Below, in pieces: positions 1 to 12,828 of a DNA stretch of 64,000 nucleotides; within the stretch, counting starts at the first letter, position 1; the number at the start of each line of letters is the position of its first letter. The notes beneath the pieces were generated by a model. That model searched no databases. It was not told where the DNA came from and was given only the letters and a program-made list of their open reading frames with translations. This DNA is from Lytechinus pictus (lineage: Eukaryota; Echinodermata; Echinoidea; Temnopleuroida; Toxopneustidae). Made by a program: the position numbers and the translations under genes. The stretch covers positions 19,736,501 to 19,800,500 of the forward strand of contig NC_087259.1 in NCBI RefSeq assembly GCF_037042905.1, in the 5' to 3' direction.

Positions 1-625
1 TTTCCCTAAATCAAATATGGACAGAAAACAAAGTATATGGTTGTGAGCGTTCATATGGATTTGGTGCAATGTGGGCCAACTTATGGAACTTTTCTTTCCA
101 ACTATAGAGGTCGTGTCAGTATACTTGAAAAGTATCTCTTCTGGCTTGATATTGATGGGTAAGAAAGATCTTGTAAAGTTGTAGACCTACTGTAAATGTA
201 CTCGACAGCTACTTGTGCAAATCAGTTTTCACAGTTTCCAATCCGCTTGGAACATTCCAGTCAGACCTAGGCCTACTATGCATACTTATGAAAAATGTGC
301 TAGCGAAATAAATGTATGGATTGCAGCAAGTATGAAGATATAGTATGAAGGGGGGGGGGTACAAATCTCACCCTCTTATCAAGCTAATAGGCCACCCGTA
401 GCCACAAATCATTCCCGACATTCGCCCGGTGACGCAAACTGCAATTTAGCCCAGGACAGGAACGTTCAACAATGCGAGTGGGTATAAACACCCACTAACT
501 TTCTTCGAAACAAACATTCGTTTTCAGAGGCACATCGTGAACATAAAAGGACATGATTTATTCCCAGCACGTGATAACATGACACAAATACTTAGGTTTG
601 AGTGGGTGGAATGGGTGATTAATGT

Positions 626-724
626 TAGTCATACCAACGAAACTGACTCCAAACCGACCGATATTGTCATCGGAATCAAACGTAATAGCTATGATCGGTC
701 TTGAAATGGATTCCTCAATGTGAC
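626..724. mobile_element. AGTCATACCAACGAAAC MITE, diverged copy
   Basis: TAGTCATACCAACGAAACTG, CCAAACCGACCGATATTG, then ATGATCGGTCTTGAAATGG and CAATGTGACC, matching the order in the 31402 element with several mismatches. Confidence 0.6.
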
Positions 725-2163
725 CGTACACTATTTGGAACGCTCGAATGTTGCTGCGGATATTTGCTGTATCTGGGGAGTGTTTCATAAAAGGAAGTCT
801 GTTTCATCTGACTGTTACCATAATTCAAGTCAGCCAACCGTGCTTCTCAGCCAATCAAAATCAAGGAAAGTTGTCAGATCTGATTTTGTCAGACGACAAA
901 TGATAATGAAACGCTCTCCTGAGCAGCGGCAGCGGAGGGAGTGACAGAAAAAGTGTTCAAGTCACTCGATTAGCGCCCTCCCTCAGAGGCTATAGGAATG
1001 CACGTAAACGGAGTGTCAGAAATGTGTAAGCTGAAGATCACCATCGCATACAAGGCAATGCGCTTCAGCTACTTAGATGCTAAGGTCTATGGCTATAATA
1101 TCTATTTATGATTTTTAATCATCATTATTTCTTATTGTTTTGCCAGTTGTTTGTTTTTCTGGCCGTCATTAAAGTAGGCTGTTCGTCGGTGATTATCGCA
1201 ACCTTGGAGCTAGTAGCTCCATGTCGCAACTAAGAGCGTAGCCACTAAATGGGAAATCATTTGTGAAGGCTATTGTGCAACTAAAGAAAAAAATGTAACA
1301 TTTGTAATGAAATACTTTAAATCTAGCACACGTCGTCCAAATATTGTATGATACTCCCCAAAAGTACCTCGTATCATTTTAGTCCAATAATAAGATAAGA
1401 ATAAGATTACGGCAGGGATTGCATGATATGCAAAATTGACTTCAAACTTTCAACATGATATGTCGGAGGTACCTCTGATAAACACAAAGCCATGTAAATA
1501 CATTCATGTTCATCATCACTCAACTTGCTGCGTTTTTAATTTTATAGGCCTCGAAATTTGGCGCGATTAGAGGGGAAGTTCTTGATTTTGTTCCAAACAT
1601 GAATCTGGACTAATAAGCGTCAGTATGCAGAAAATGTCACAATATTTGAAACATCTTCATTCCTCTCACATTCTGCAGCCATAAATCTGTGTGTTTAATT
1701 GAATCAAGAAAATATGGCTCGTTCAATGAAAAAGGACAATTTATCGACCCTTCCATTATTAAAATTAGTATTGTTCAGAAACAGGGAAGAGGTATCCTAT
1801 ATTGTTCTTTACTCGGATTGTAGCCCAAATTATAATCGACATGAATTTAAACAAATATTAATAAAAGGCAAACTGGCATCAATACTGCTAAGTTTTTAGA
1901 AAAGGGGGTAACATCGCAGGATTTGGTCGATCAAGACCGCACATGTTGCGATAAATTTATATGGAGAGAGAAATAGAGACTGGAACATAATTTTAGTAAC
2001 CTGTTTAACCAACTGAAAGCAGGTAACCTAATATTCTGAAATTAAGACAGCTGATACATTTGATTGAATATGAAAAGATATAGACCCCACATGATGATGC
2101 ATAACAAGTTAAAAGGGAGAATATAATGGATAGATAGAGAGAGAGGGGGAGGAGGAGTGTGAT
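725..2163. other. No gene recognised
   Basis: AT-rich, apparently unique sequence except for the dispersed repeat at 972. Frames of 66-74 codons have no family features. The first 625 bases of the window are likewise empty, apart from a G-run near 350. Confidence 0.6.
972..1050 (+). repeat. Dispersed repeat (AGCGCCCTCCCTCAGAGG), copy 1
   Basis: AGCGCCCTCCCTCAGAGGCT, ATAGGAATGCACGTAAACG and CTGAAGATCACCATCGCAT recur at 3049-3130 with moderate divergence. Family not known to me. Confidence 0.7.
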
Positions 2164-2200
2164 GAGGGGAAGGGGAAGGGGAAGGGGAAGGGGAAGGGAT
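2164..2200. repeat. GGGGAA hexanucleotide repeat
   Basis: Five to six consecutive AAGGGG units, preceded by a GAGAGAGAGGGGGAGG stretch. Confidence 0.95.
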
Positions 2201-3048
2201 AAATTGAACTTTCCATATCTTTAATGAATTACTTCTGAACGGTTTTACAATAGGTCTATTCGGCAGTTTTCGAATTCGATTGTGACCGAAAAATATTACC
2301 CATTTATTATTGAGTAAAAAAAAATAACGCTTTAGATAATCATATACACCCCTTAAAAATACCTACCTTTGGTTCTATAAAATACGAACCCGCACTTGCA
2401 GTCTTCCTGATTCAATTGGCAAATTGGCAACGGATACATGGACAGCAATTTTGATATTCACATCATCTCGAGGATGGCAAACGGAATCTAATTTGATTCA
2501 TTACGGAATATTAAGGGAAAATTGTCAAATATTGTACTTTATGCTCAGCGGGTGGTAGTGCCACTGTAACTCGATGCATGTATAGTAGATTCTGTTCAAG
2601 CCATATACAAAAATGTCACATTATTAGGGCCTCTCAGCTTGGTTTTCAACCTTGGTTCTGAGCTATGTGGTGACACTTTTTTATGAATAGGGTGGGAGAA
2701 AAATCATTAAAAAGGAGAACATTCCATATTTCATATATCATACGAATTTGAATTAGATTTGGAACCCAACAGCCATGACAGTGTTTAACTTTGAATATGA
2801 AATAACACTTGTTCATGATGGTTCTAAAATGTATGAAAGAAATGATGGGATTTTGATTTAAATGAAAAGAAGTATATTATATTGCAGTCGTGGCATTTTT
2901 TTTTAATTACAACCGAGCAACCGAGTAAGTGCCCCGATGAGACAGGATCCTTATCCGAGAAGGAGAACAGAGGTGACTCGTGTCCATCTTTTTTTTTCCT
3001 TTTTCTTATACCCAATATACCTTATGCACGTGACGTCATAATCCTAAA

Positions 3049-3130
3049 AGCGCCCTCCCTCAGAGGATATAGGAATACGCGTGAAAGAGTTGCTAGTGTT
3101 GCGCCAGCTGCAGATCACTAACGCATGAAG
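3049..3130 (+). repeat. Dispersed repeat (AGCGCCCTCCCTCAGAGG), copy 2
   Basis: AGCGCCCTCCCTCAGAGGAT, ATAGGAATACGCGTGAAAG and CTGCAGATCACTAACGCAT match copy 1. A TGACGTCA octamer lies just upstream at about 3031. Confidence 0.7.
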
Positions 3131-3230
3131 GTTTTTGTCATTCTTTGAAGCATTTTTGAGTGATGTCCCGCTTTAATTGTTTGTAAAAAATCTACTGTTG
3201 CAGTATTCATTGGAATTTATGTCCAGATTT

Positions 3231-3371
3231 CACTGGCGTACAGACGGAGGGGGAGGGCTTGGGGGCATCCCCCAATAAAAAATGCCAAATTCGCTCGAAC
3301 GCATCTTTTAAGAACTTTTCTAAATCCGCCATATTTGGCCCCCTCTAAATATTTGGCTCGTTACGCTACTG
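3231..3371. mobile_element. Short hAT-like MITE with 8-base target duplication
   Basis: Ends CACTGGCGTA and TACGCTACTG (imperfect inverted repeats), flanked by CCAGATTT (3223-3230) and CCAGATGT (3372-3379), 7 of 8 identical. The interior has GGGGGCATCCCCC and GGCCCCCTC. Related ends occur at 19881, 39571 and 43427. Confidence 0.7.
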
Positions 3372-3971
3372 CCAGATGTATATACTTCCCGCAACGCCAA
3401 TGACCCGATATAGGAAACAGATATTAAAAGAAAATGTATAAAGTAACTGTACATATAGGCCTACTTGTAATATATATACATGTAAATACTCAAAATAATT
3501 ATCCTTTTGAAATTGAACATAACCTAAATCGACAACATGACCTGACTACGGAACTATGGGAAATCCATCTCCAAATTACACATGCACGCTGTAATGTATA
3601 TACAGGTGGGGTAATTTGTGTGGTTTTCATTGTCTATTTTACACCTCTTAATTAAATTATTAGTTAATCGTCTTTATTTTATGGCTTACGAGTTCAATGA
3701 TACAGCGCTGGGTATACCCATCACCGAGCAGCCGGAATAGGTTAAAATCGACTCTTCGTGTGGTCAGTGGCATTTATCCTTTAATCAATTAAAATCCTTT
3801 GTCAATCACACACCTTGGATAATCATTAATTAGTGTTAATTTATCTTGCATTATCTCGAATCCTTAAATCTTAAATCAACAAAATCTTCAAAATCCTTGA
3901 TCTATATTTATCTTCACACGATATATATTGGTAATTGATTATGTTCGATGTTTGTGTTTGCGAGGGGAGGT

Positions 3972-4143
3972 GTGTTTTCAAGAATGGATCAGTCACATGC
4001 ACCAACCTGCCAACGATACCGATTCCAAACCGCCCGATAGAACGTCATTAAAAGAATATAATATTTTTGATCGGTCTGGAATCGGTTTGTTTTCAAGAAT
4101 GGAACAGTCACACAAGCGATACCGATTCCAAACCGAGCGATAG
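3972..4143. mobile_element. AGTCACA..CCGATTCCAAACC MITE with internal duplication
   Basis: Carries GATACCGATTCCAAACCG twice (about 4015 and 4121), an inverted GATCGGTCTGGAATCGG between them, and TGTTTTCAAGAATGGA twice (3972 and 4088). It looks like one and a half copies of the 31402 family. Confidence 0.55.
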
Positions 4144-4877
4144 TACTAGTATATCATTGAAAATATATCATTGAAAATAAGTAATTTGATAATAGTTTTG
4201 GTTCAGTCTGGAGTCGATGGATGCGACGTCACGGTGGAGGGGGGGGGGGTGGGGGTGATAGGTCCATCCTGACATCGAGGTGTTTTTTGTCAATTGAAGG
4301 CAGACATATGAAAATACATAGTTATGGATTTTTGCAATTTTAATGAAGTGACACTGCCCATAATGTGCCCCCGTCATAACTATACCATGTGATATAAATT
4401 TTTCGAGGAACCATTTTCTTAGAAACTTGGAAATGATTAATATTACCTGACATAATAGGACGAATTGTCTTAATCACGCTTTTATTGAAAAATGTATTCG
4501 ATCATCATGAACCACTAAGTAATGAGGTGTGACGTACCAATCAAAACTTTAAACAAAAGAGTGATAATAATAACCATCGATACATTATAATGACTAAAGA
4601 AAGAAAGGTGGTAATTTGACGTATTTGATCTGTTTCTGTTATACCATCTTCGATATCTTGGTAAATTAGCCCCCCCCCCCCGGCCATCCCGAGATCTCTT
4701 CCGCTTATGAATACAGAAATATTTATTAAGTTGGACATTGCAATAATATTTTCGATGTCTCATTGCCATTTGCTTTAAAATGGCTTTATACTTTGAGCAA
4801 ATATACTGGGAAATTGATATATTTACATGGCACACAAGGAGGCTTTATACGTTCTGTTATCAGTAACATAATAATGC

Positions 4878-5312
4878 AAGGGCAATACGTCCAATTACCA
4901 ACTATCCTGCTATAATTTTTGGTCTACCATCAGTTCGTCAACTAGCCACACGGTCTAACTGCCATTTCGTCCACTCACCATTTCGTCTAATGACCAGTTG
5001 GTCCAATAGCCATTTAGTCCATATACCATTTGGCCTAATTGGACTAAGTGTTACTCATGTAGTTGGACGAAGTGAATGTAAATGAAATGGATATTAGGCC
5101 AACTGGTAATGAGACAAAATGGTCATAGACGAACTAGTGATTAGACAAACATGACAAAGTGATGATTGGACCAAATGGTAATTTGACCAAATGGTTGTTA
5201 GACGAAATGTTGATGGACGGAATGGCATTAGACTAAATGGAGTTAGACCATATGATGATGTTGAGAGGACGAGTTGGCAATAGACGAATTGGCACTTTAC
5301 CTAATAGACTTC
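4878..5312. mobile_element. TU-like foldback element of 15-16-base units
   Basis: The left half (about 4915-5035) is a series of CCATTTCGTCTAATGA-type units; the right half (about 5070-5310) is their inverted series, GACNAAATGGTNATTA, at least ten degenerate copies. The halves face each other around 5050. Sea-urchin TU transposons have long inverted ends with an outer domain of tandem 15-base units, the same architecture; identity with TU is inferred from design only. Confidence 0.7.
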
Positions 5313-7014
5313 TATGCATGCATATGCATGGAGGCCAACTAATGTAGTAGCGAAAATCTCTTCTCAAATCAGGGTTCACCCTGAAAAAGTTTTTTTTTTT
5401 TAAATAGCAGAAAAAAATGATAAAAAATATTGGTAAAAGTCCATTAAAGATTAAGAAATTTGTTAGTAAAATTGAGGTTTGGCTTTGTGAAGTCATAAAC
5501 GAGCAGCTGCCTCATAATGTATGTAATATAAAATGCATAAATTTCAATTTTTAATGGTTCGTAAAGGCTTATTTTTGTTCTTCCTTTAGGAACGGGTGTG
5601 AAATGATTTGTCTTTTGATATTCTGAAGGTACAGTAAAAACCTTCAATTTTCTGAGAAATTGAAATTTCATTGATTATTTACTATACGATAAAGATTATG
5701 TTCATACATGACATTAAAAAGTTGCTCGCATATGACGTCACAATCAAATAATTCAAATAACCTTTTTTATTCTTTGATGGATTTTTATCAAACCTTCGGC
5801 AATATTTGTAATTATCTTTTCTGCTATTTTTACAATGGTTTTGTCAGGGTGAACATACCCTTCAAAGTTTGTTGAGATGATGGTGAGAGCAATAAAACAA
5901 ACAAGGTCATATTTCATCAACAACGTTTGGTCTGTTTTTATCTCAATCATCTAAAATTACGTTTGGACAATATCCAAAGAAGTCGCAACTTTGTCCACAC
6001 ATTCCTTGTCTCTCCGATAAAATCAAATTGATAATTCAATGGTCAATCAACACATTTCAAATGATCTGTAGTCTGTTAATTATATTCACACAAATTTTAT
6101 GTTATCATGAGAAATTGTATAGTGAGGGAATAATTCCAAAATATAAATGAGTGAAAAATTAAGATATCTATTGAAAGTTTTTATAATAAAGTCGTCAATT
6201 TAAACCATCGATTTACTGATTCTTTCCAGACAAAGTTGGCACGCTAGTAAAGACTAAATTGGCAGATTATTTAGATAAAGGTAATTCGACTACATCCCAA
6301 GATCTAAATGCATTAGGAAAACTTACAAGCGTCTTCTGAATTACTTAAAGAATAACTCGAGTATGGGTGCCAAAGTGTGAACCAATAATTTTACTGAAAT
6401 GTCAATGATTTAAGACTGTATTTCAAACAATATCAAATAATAATTTCTTGATCAAATCATGTTAAGTTGTAATAAGCAGATATGATACCACATGCATCTG
6501 TAAAAGAAGAATAAAAACAACATTCCATAAGTCTATTAAGTGAAATTTATTTTTCTTGTATAAAATGCAGCAGAACTTGTGAATGTGCAATATCTTTGGC
6601 TCCCTCAATAAACAGGTATAATCGGTGTTTTATTTTAACTTTCAGCGAAAATTATATATAACTTTAACATAACATGCTATAGCTTATGAAAATATACATG
6701 GTGAATTTGTTGGTGGTATATAGAGCTACTGCTTCTTCTCTTTATAAAATGTATAGATTGGTTGGACTTTTGGCTATTCAATACCAGTTCAATTCATCAT
6801 GAAATATAATTTTGATTGTAATGATTTTGTATAAATCTTTTTTTAAACACATTAAGTCACGTAAACATATTGAAATTCTGAATCTCGGCATGATTTCACA
6901 CCCGGCCATTTGTCATCACATCCGTAATGATTAACTAAGCATGTAGAGGTGGTTCGCTCTTCTTCTTCGAAGAAAGTACCCCCAAAACAGGGGATGTGTC
7001 GGGTAGATGAACTT
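5313..7014. other. No gene recognised
   Basis: About 1.7 kb of AT-rich sequence. Short minus-strand frames of 65-87 codons lack splice-supported continuation or codon bias. A CATATGACGTCA stretch near 5732 resembles the centres of the TTAAAGG-type elements, so an eroded copy may lie here. Confidence 0.5.
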
Positions 7015-7452
7015 AAAGGAGGATGAAACACATGCAACAAGTTAGGTTGCGTGAAGGCAGAAAATGATAGATTAAGATCAACGAAATGTTGAGTACAATT
7101 GGATCGTAAACAATAAGAAAGTTATGAGCATTTGATTGTCGAGAAAACTGATGCTATCTAGATTTTTACATGCCATCTCTTAAACATTAAATCCTGATTA
7201 TGCGATACACTACATAAAAGAGAAAATTTAAGTGAAATATGTAATTAAATAATGGGAATGTTGTACTTGTGTGACGTCACAGATGTTGGTTGCATTGTCA
7301 ACGTGAGGATCTACAGTATAGCAGTAGTGATCTCAAAAGTAGTGTTCAAATGCTAACTTTCCCATTGTTCATTCAATCTTCCTCAAACTTTCATTGAACT
7401 ATTTCTTTGAATTTTCTCTTTTTATGAATTTAAATGGTTTCAAGGGGTTTAT
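7015..7452. mobile_element. Diverged family C-like element
   Basis: Contains AATAAGAAAGTTATGAGCAT on the left and, on the right, GTGTGACGTCACAGATG, GCATTGTCAACGTGAGGATC and GCTAACTTTCCCATTGTTC, in the same order as the 10110 element. The left arm is eroded, so the ends are approximate. Confidence 0.5.
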
Positions 7453-8902
7453 TCTTACCTCCTTTAATTCTCGAGGAACACGAATAATGAGGATAAGACT
7501 AGTACATTGAGCATGATCCAATATTGATACATCCTTGTTTTCAGCGCACGATTTTGGTGGGAATTAACCAGATATTATTGGATCAAGATATTTTTAGATT
7601 TTTGTTTTATACACCAAGCATCGCAAATACGTATCAACTGAAGATGGAATCTATACTTGTGAGGGTGCGAACGCCAGAAAAGGGGAGAAAGGGGAGTTTT
7701 ATTAAATTATTCATGTCAGGAATACTTTTTACCTTCACTTCGAAGGAGTAAAAATCGAGCGAAAATTATTCAGTAGACACGAATTTTTGTCCTTTTTTTT
7801 GTTCAAGTTTTGTTTTGAACGATATTATCAGTTCCTTTCCCTCGAACAAATTCATTTCTTCAGCTCGTTAATTTTTTGTTCACAAAAAGAATGATAGCAA
7901 CGACTACAACAAAAACTTGCTTTGTCTGAGATTAGTTACCATCTTCACAGCACTTCTTTAAAAAAGGCCATTTTAAATTCCCATTCAATAAATGTACATC
8001 ATGTGCAGCAGTAGACTAGGCAGTGTAAGCATATAGTATTATGAAAAGTTAATAGACACAAGCTAAGAAAATTGTAGTTAATGCTAGTCCCAATCTCCTA
8101 TCCGTCAAATTTCCTGAACTGGGGCTTGGGGACTGGATGAAAACATCTTTATTTCATAACATGTCTTGGACCGGGTAATAGGCTCATCAAAATTGGGGTC
8201 AGCTTCCGATGAATTAGATTTTATTTTGAAAATATAGAATACTTTAATCTCTTCGTGATTCGTATCATTAATATTGTGCTGTGTTACCACTGTGTCTATG
8301 GGTAAAAACAACGTACATTTACCGAGCGTATATATTGTATGTTTTTTAAAATCGCATTAATGTATTTATGTAAGTATAGCCGATTTATTTGAATTTGACT
8401 TGATTTTACATACTTCACAACATCAGAAGATTCAACACGAAATATAAATCAGACATGGCATCATTCATCAATACATCGATTTGAAATCAAAGACAATTTA
8501 AAATATGGTGAAATATAAGGGAACTCGCCTAAAAAACAACGATTGTACAGTCTACAGGATCCAAAATCTATCAAAATAAACGCTTAAAAAGGAAGGAAAA
8601 CAGACTCTTATTGCAATATATCAAATGTATAATCAACAATGGGTTAAAGAAGAATATGATTGTTTGTTGTGTTAACTAACGCGAAATGGTTAATTTTCAT
8701 ACAATACTGGTTGAATGATTACCCATGATACGATTTTTTTTCTTACCTAATATTTTACCCACAAATGATTAGCAAAGATTTATTTGATAATCATAAAAAG
8801 AGTTATTCCTAAACCGGTCACCTTTTCTATCACTAACGCTTCCCCCTAACATTGGAAAAAAGTATTGTTCTCTGCTAATAGTGCTTAGTGTTCATCTTCA
8901 CT
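7453..8902. other. No gene recognised
   Basis: Unique-looking AT-rich DNA; two 68-75-codon frames without features. Nothing else supported. Confidence 0.6.
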
Positions 8903-9438
8903 TTAAAGGTCAAGTCCACCCCTAAAAATAAGATTTGAATAAATAGAGAAAGACCAAATTAGCAAAACGCTGAAAATTTCATCAAAATCGGATGTAAAAT
9001 AAGAAAGTTATGACATTTTAAGGTTTTGCTTATTTTTCACAACTCAAATGAGACAGTCGATGATGTCCCTCACTCACTATTTCTTTTGTTTTTTATTGTT
9101 CGAATTATACAATTTGACAATAAGGACCAACTTGACTGAATCATATAGTATTAAACAATTCTCATTTTCTATGTTCAGGGAGGAATTAATCGTTGTTTCA
9201 CTTGACGATGAGGTGAAAAATAGAATATTCCCTATTTCATATAATAAAATACAAAATAAATAAATTTGCATACCCACCAGGATGTGCATACAACTGTTTT
9301 GTGAAATTAAGCCTAACTTTAAAATGTCATAACTTTCTTATTTTACATCCGATTTTGATGAAATTTTTAGTGTTATGCTTGTTGGATTTTTCTCTTTTTA
9401 TTCAAATCAACTTTTTGTTGGGGTGGACTTGTCCTTAA
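8903..9438. mobile_element. TTAAAGG inverted-repeat element, family A copy 1
   Basis: Arms: AAAGGTCAAGTCCACCCC on the left and GGGGTGGACTTGTCCTTAA on the right. Inside each arm is ATCAAAATCGGATGTAAAAT plus AAGAAAGTTATGACATTTTA or its complement. TTAA occurs at both outer ends. Short reading frames within are transposon arms, not genes. Confidence 0.85.
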
Positions 9439-10109
9439 GAAGGGGTGTACTAAAGGGGTACAACATACCACTGACATTCATTGTGTACAAATTTTTGCCA
9501 AAGGGTGAGGGGGGAGAGTTGGCGTGCCCCCTGTTCCCCTTGATCTGCGCCTATAATTAGCTATTATGGCAGTGTAATGTCTTCTTTCGAGAAAGACCCA
9601 AATATACCACTGATTTAATGACAATGAGGATCAAGATAAGTGTTGGATAGTTCTTTCTTATTTTCAACGCAAGTGTTTGACGTCAGAAGTCTGGACAGGT
9701 TAGCTAATTACACTATATGCCATCACATAACAATACAGCATATTCACCCCCAAAATCCCACTAATTTCCTTCTTTATCACAAGTACTGAACTGAGATAAT
9801 TGACAGCCACTTTAGGCAAATAAAACGGATTTTAGGGAACATATTTGTTCAAGAATAGAGGCCACTTGAGCTGGGTTTAGCAAACATTTTTTTAAACAGG
9901 GGTCTTTTCTTATTCAATGTGCCCTATATTAAGAATGAGATTAATCAGTTGTATATTTGCGTTTTCAATAGGGGGATGAAGACAAGCCTCTGTGAGCATT
10001 TCTAACGTGTAGACTACACGGAACACAGTTGGATCCGAAAGATTCACCAACGATGCGAATCTCATTTTATAGAAAATATTGCCCAAAGAGCATGCATTAA
10101 AGGAAAATA

Positions 10110-10666
10110 AAAACTTTGGAACAGCTTGTGTGTAAACAGAAAAATCAAAGAAACAGATCAACGAAAGTTTGAAAAAACAAATCGGACAAATGATGAGAAA
10201 GTTATGAGCATTTGAAAATTGTGATCACTATTGCTACGGAGATCATCCAATTGGCAATACAACAAAGATGTGTGATGTCACTTGTGAACAACTCCCCCAG
10301 TGCTTTTGTATATATTTCACTTAAACTGCCTCTTTTATCACATCTATCAGTAGATCATGTATTTTTTCTATAGGAGTGCATGCAATAAAATTTTCAAAGA
10401 AAACATTATGGATAAACAGTTTGTAGCACCATAAAAAAGAGCAAAAAGAGTCATTTTGTGTGTATTTATAGTCCATCAAAGTTGTTCACATGTGACATCA
10501 CACATCCTTGTCGCATTGCCAATGGGAGGATCTCCATAGCATTAGTGATCGCAGTATTCAGATGCTGATAACTTTCTCATTATTTGTCCGATTTTTCTCA
10601 AATTTTCTTTTTTCTTATTCTTTGATTTTTCTGTTTCCACACAAGTCCACATGTTCCAAAGGTTTC
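10110..10666. mobile_element. Inverted-repeat element, family C
   Basis: Arms share AACAG..CTTGTGTG..AAACAGAAAAATCAAAG, AAATCGGACAAATGATGAG and AAAGTTATGAGCATTTG, mirrored on the right by TCATTATTTGTCCGATTTTT and GAAAAATCAAAG (inverted). The centre has GATGTGTGATGTCACTTGTG and its inverted partner. Organised like families A and B. Confidence 0.75.
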
Positions 10667-11099
10667 ATAAGAGGAGCATGCATGTATGGATGCTGAGTAT
10701 TTATGATATACAGATAAGGCCACGCTTATGTGTTTTAACATGGACCTATAGGTCATGGTTTTAATGACAGGTACATGTATTACAGACGTGTATCAATCAT
10801 CATCACAATCAGCATGATCAGTGGCGTCATAATTATAAGCCAAGAATTTTGAGGGAGCAAGGAGTGTATGGCATGGGGCATTCTTTTTTAAATCGCGAGT
10901 GAACGAAAATTTGACCTTTTCAAAATGGAATTAATGTCCTTTTGAATTATATTGCCGTTGATAATCATGATAACAAAGCAGATGAAGGGGAATTTTTGGA
11001 GAAAAAGAAGATAAATCATCCGACAAAGAAAAGGAAAATTTATGATATTTTACAACGGTGACGTCATATCCGAGGTGCTATTACTATAATGTTTCCAAT

Positions 11100-11410
11100 G
11101 GCCCGTATTCTGAAGTCGGGTTTAACTTAAACTCATGTTTAAAGTTGTGGTTTAAGTATGGATAGCCAATTGTTACATAAATCACTAACGGTAGAGATAT
11201 CATATTTCAGCTCATTTTGGCTCTCAAATCATTCATAATTGTCTAGGAAGTATATATATAGATTATTGTCTTCACCATCGATGAATCAGGAAAGAGCACA
11301 GTAAACATAAGAAACGTACAACTTAATAAAAATGATACGTTTGGCTTCCCATACTTAAACCACAACTTTAAACCTAAGTTTAAGTTAAACCTGACTTCAG
11401 AATACGAGCC
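11100..11410. mobile_element. GGCCCGTATTCTG-family MITE
   Basis: About 80-base inverted arms: GGCCCGTATTCTGAAGTCGG and TTAAAGTTGTGGTTTAAGTA on the left, mirrored at the right end by AAACCTGACTTCAGAATACG. Flanked by AAT on both sides, a possible 3-base target duplication. No coding capacity. Confidence 0.85.
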
Positions 11411-11939
11411 AATGTATTTTGGATACTGTTTTGACGCAGATGCATTTGAATGAAATCTAGAACAACGAGTAGGCGGGAGGGAACGTGAAATTGAAAAACT
11501 TAAAAATCACGCAACTTACAAGCCGCTTCGCCAAATACACATTGACCAAATGGTCAGCTTTCTCTTTGGGGGCTTGTCCCCTTTCCTTCCATTTCATCAT
11601 TGAGCTCTTTCTAAAGACTTTGAAAAGAAAAAAAAGTTATCGACAAAGGAGGAGGGTTGTCCTTGTGCATGAATACAATGAAGACCACTTTGAGGTAAAC
11701 TTTCTAATGGATCTTTGCTAAATGAAAAAAAAAGTGCAAATAATTTCAAGTATTTCAAAACTGTCTGGTTTCAACGAGCAGACATGCGAGGTAATTACAG
11801 GGTAGCGTCTGGACAGAAAGTCTTCTTTATTCGTTCTTCTAGTTGCAGTATATAGTACTGTCCAGTATAGTGTGAGCATGTTGGGTTAGGAACAGCTTAC
11901 CCCATGATAAAATCAAACATCTGATATTAGCTGAATGTG

Positions 11940-12290
11940 CGAAGAATATTTATATATTTATTCATTTATTGGTTCAAAAAACTTATTTATTCATTTATTC
12001 ATTCATTTAATTAATTATTTAGCTGTTGATTCATTTAGTTATACATTTATTCATTTATGCCCAATTATTCATAAACTGATTTAGGCATATTTATCTACTT
12101 GTTTATCTACTCATTTCATTGATTCACTTATTTCTTTATTAGTTAATCACTAATTCATTCATTCATTGATTCATCTATTTATTTATTTATTCACTTATTT
12201 ATACATTTATTTATTTGTTTATCTATTCATTTATCTATTTATTTGTTTGTTAATATGTCTATTTATGTACGTATTGGTTGATTATTTGAT
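11940..12290. repeat. TTTA/TTCA tetranucleotide microsatellite
   Basis: About 350 bases of degenerate ATTTATTCATTTATT-type sequence on the plus strand. No gene. Confidence 0.95.
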
Positions 12291-12741
12291 TAATATAGAT
12301 TTATTTTTTCGGGCACTATAATTCAATACGACAAGGGAAATATTATAAGCTCATCATATTTTGTCAGGTCACATATATTCCAATCCCATCGATTTCGAAA
12401 ACACTCTTTACTGCTTGCGGGCCAGGCCTTATCCATTTTCATGATTCTATTTCATTCTCGCAATAATGGTTATCATCCCTGATTATCCATTGATTAACTG
12501 ACCGTTTACTGTATAGAGTAATTCGCTCAACCAATTAGGCTACTTATCATTCCCTAGAGTCATAAAAATCATGAAAGGGGGAGGGGTAACTTCGCAGAAA
12601 TTCGAGCCTCCTGTCGCCTGTTGCATAAAACTTTTTACCTGAGAAAACTCTGGTAAAACTGAAAACTAAGGTTAGTCTGATTTCTGCCATTGACTTTAAC
12701 ACAGGGCAAAAACTCTGGTAAAAACAACCTGATTGTAAGAG

Positions 12742-12828
12742 CTATTACTGCTACCCCACCCCTCCCATTGCTATATCGGGATAGGCTATCCCGATATAGC
12801 AATGGGAGGGGTGGGGTAGCAGTAATAG
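12742..12828. repeat. Perfect palindrome, 43-base arms with 1-base spacer
   Basis: Left arm 12742-12784 (CTATTACTGCTACCCCACCC...) is the exact reverse complement of 12786-12828; G at 12785 is the spacer. Inner core GCTATATCGGGATAG. No mismatches, so it is young or maintained by gene conversion. Confidence 0.97.
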
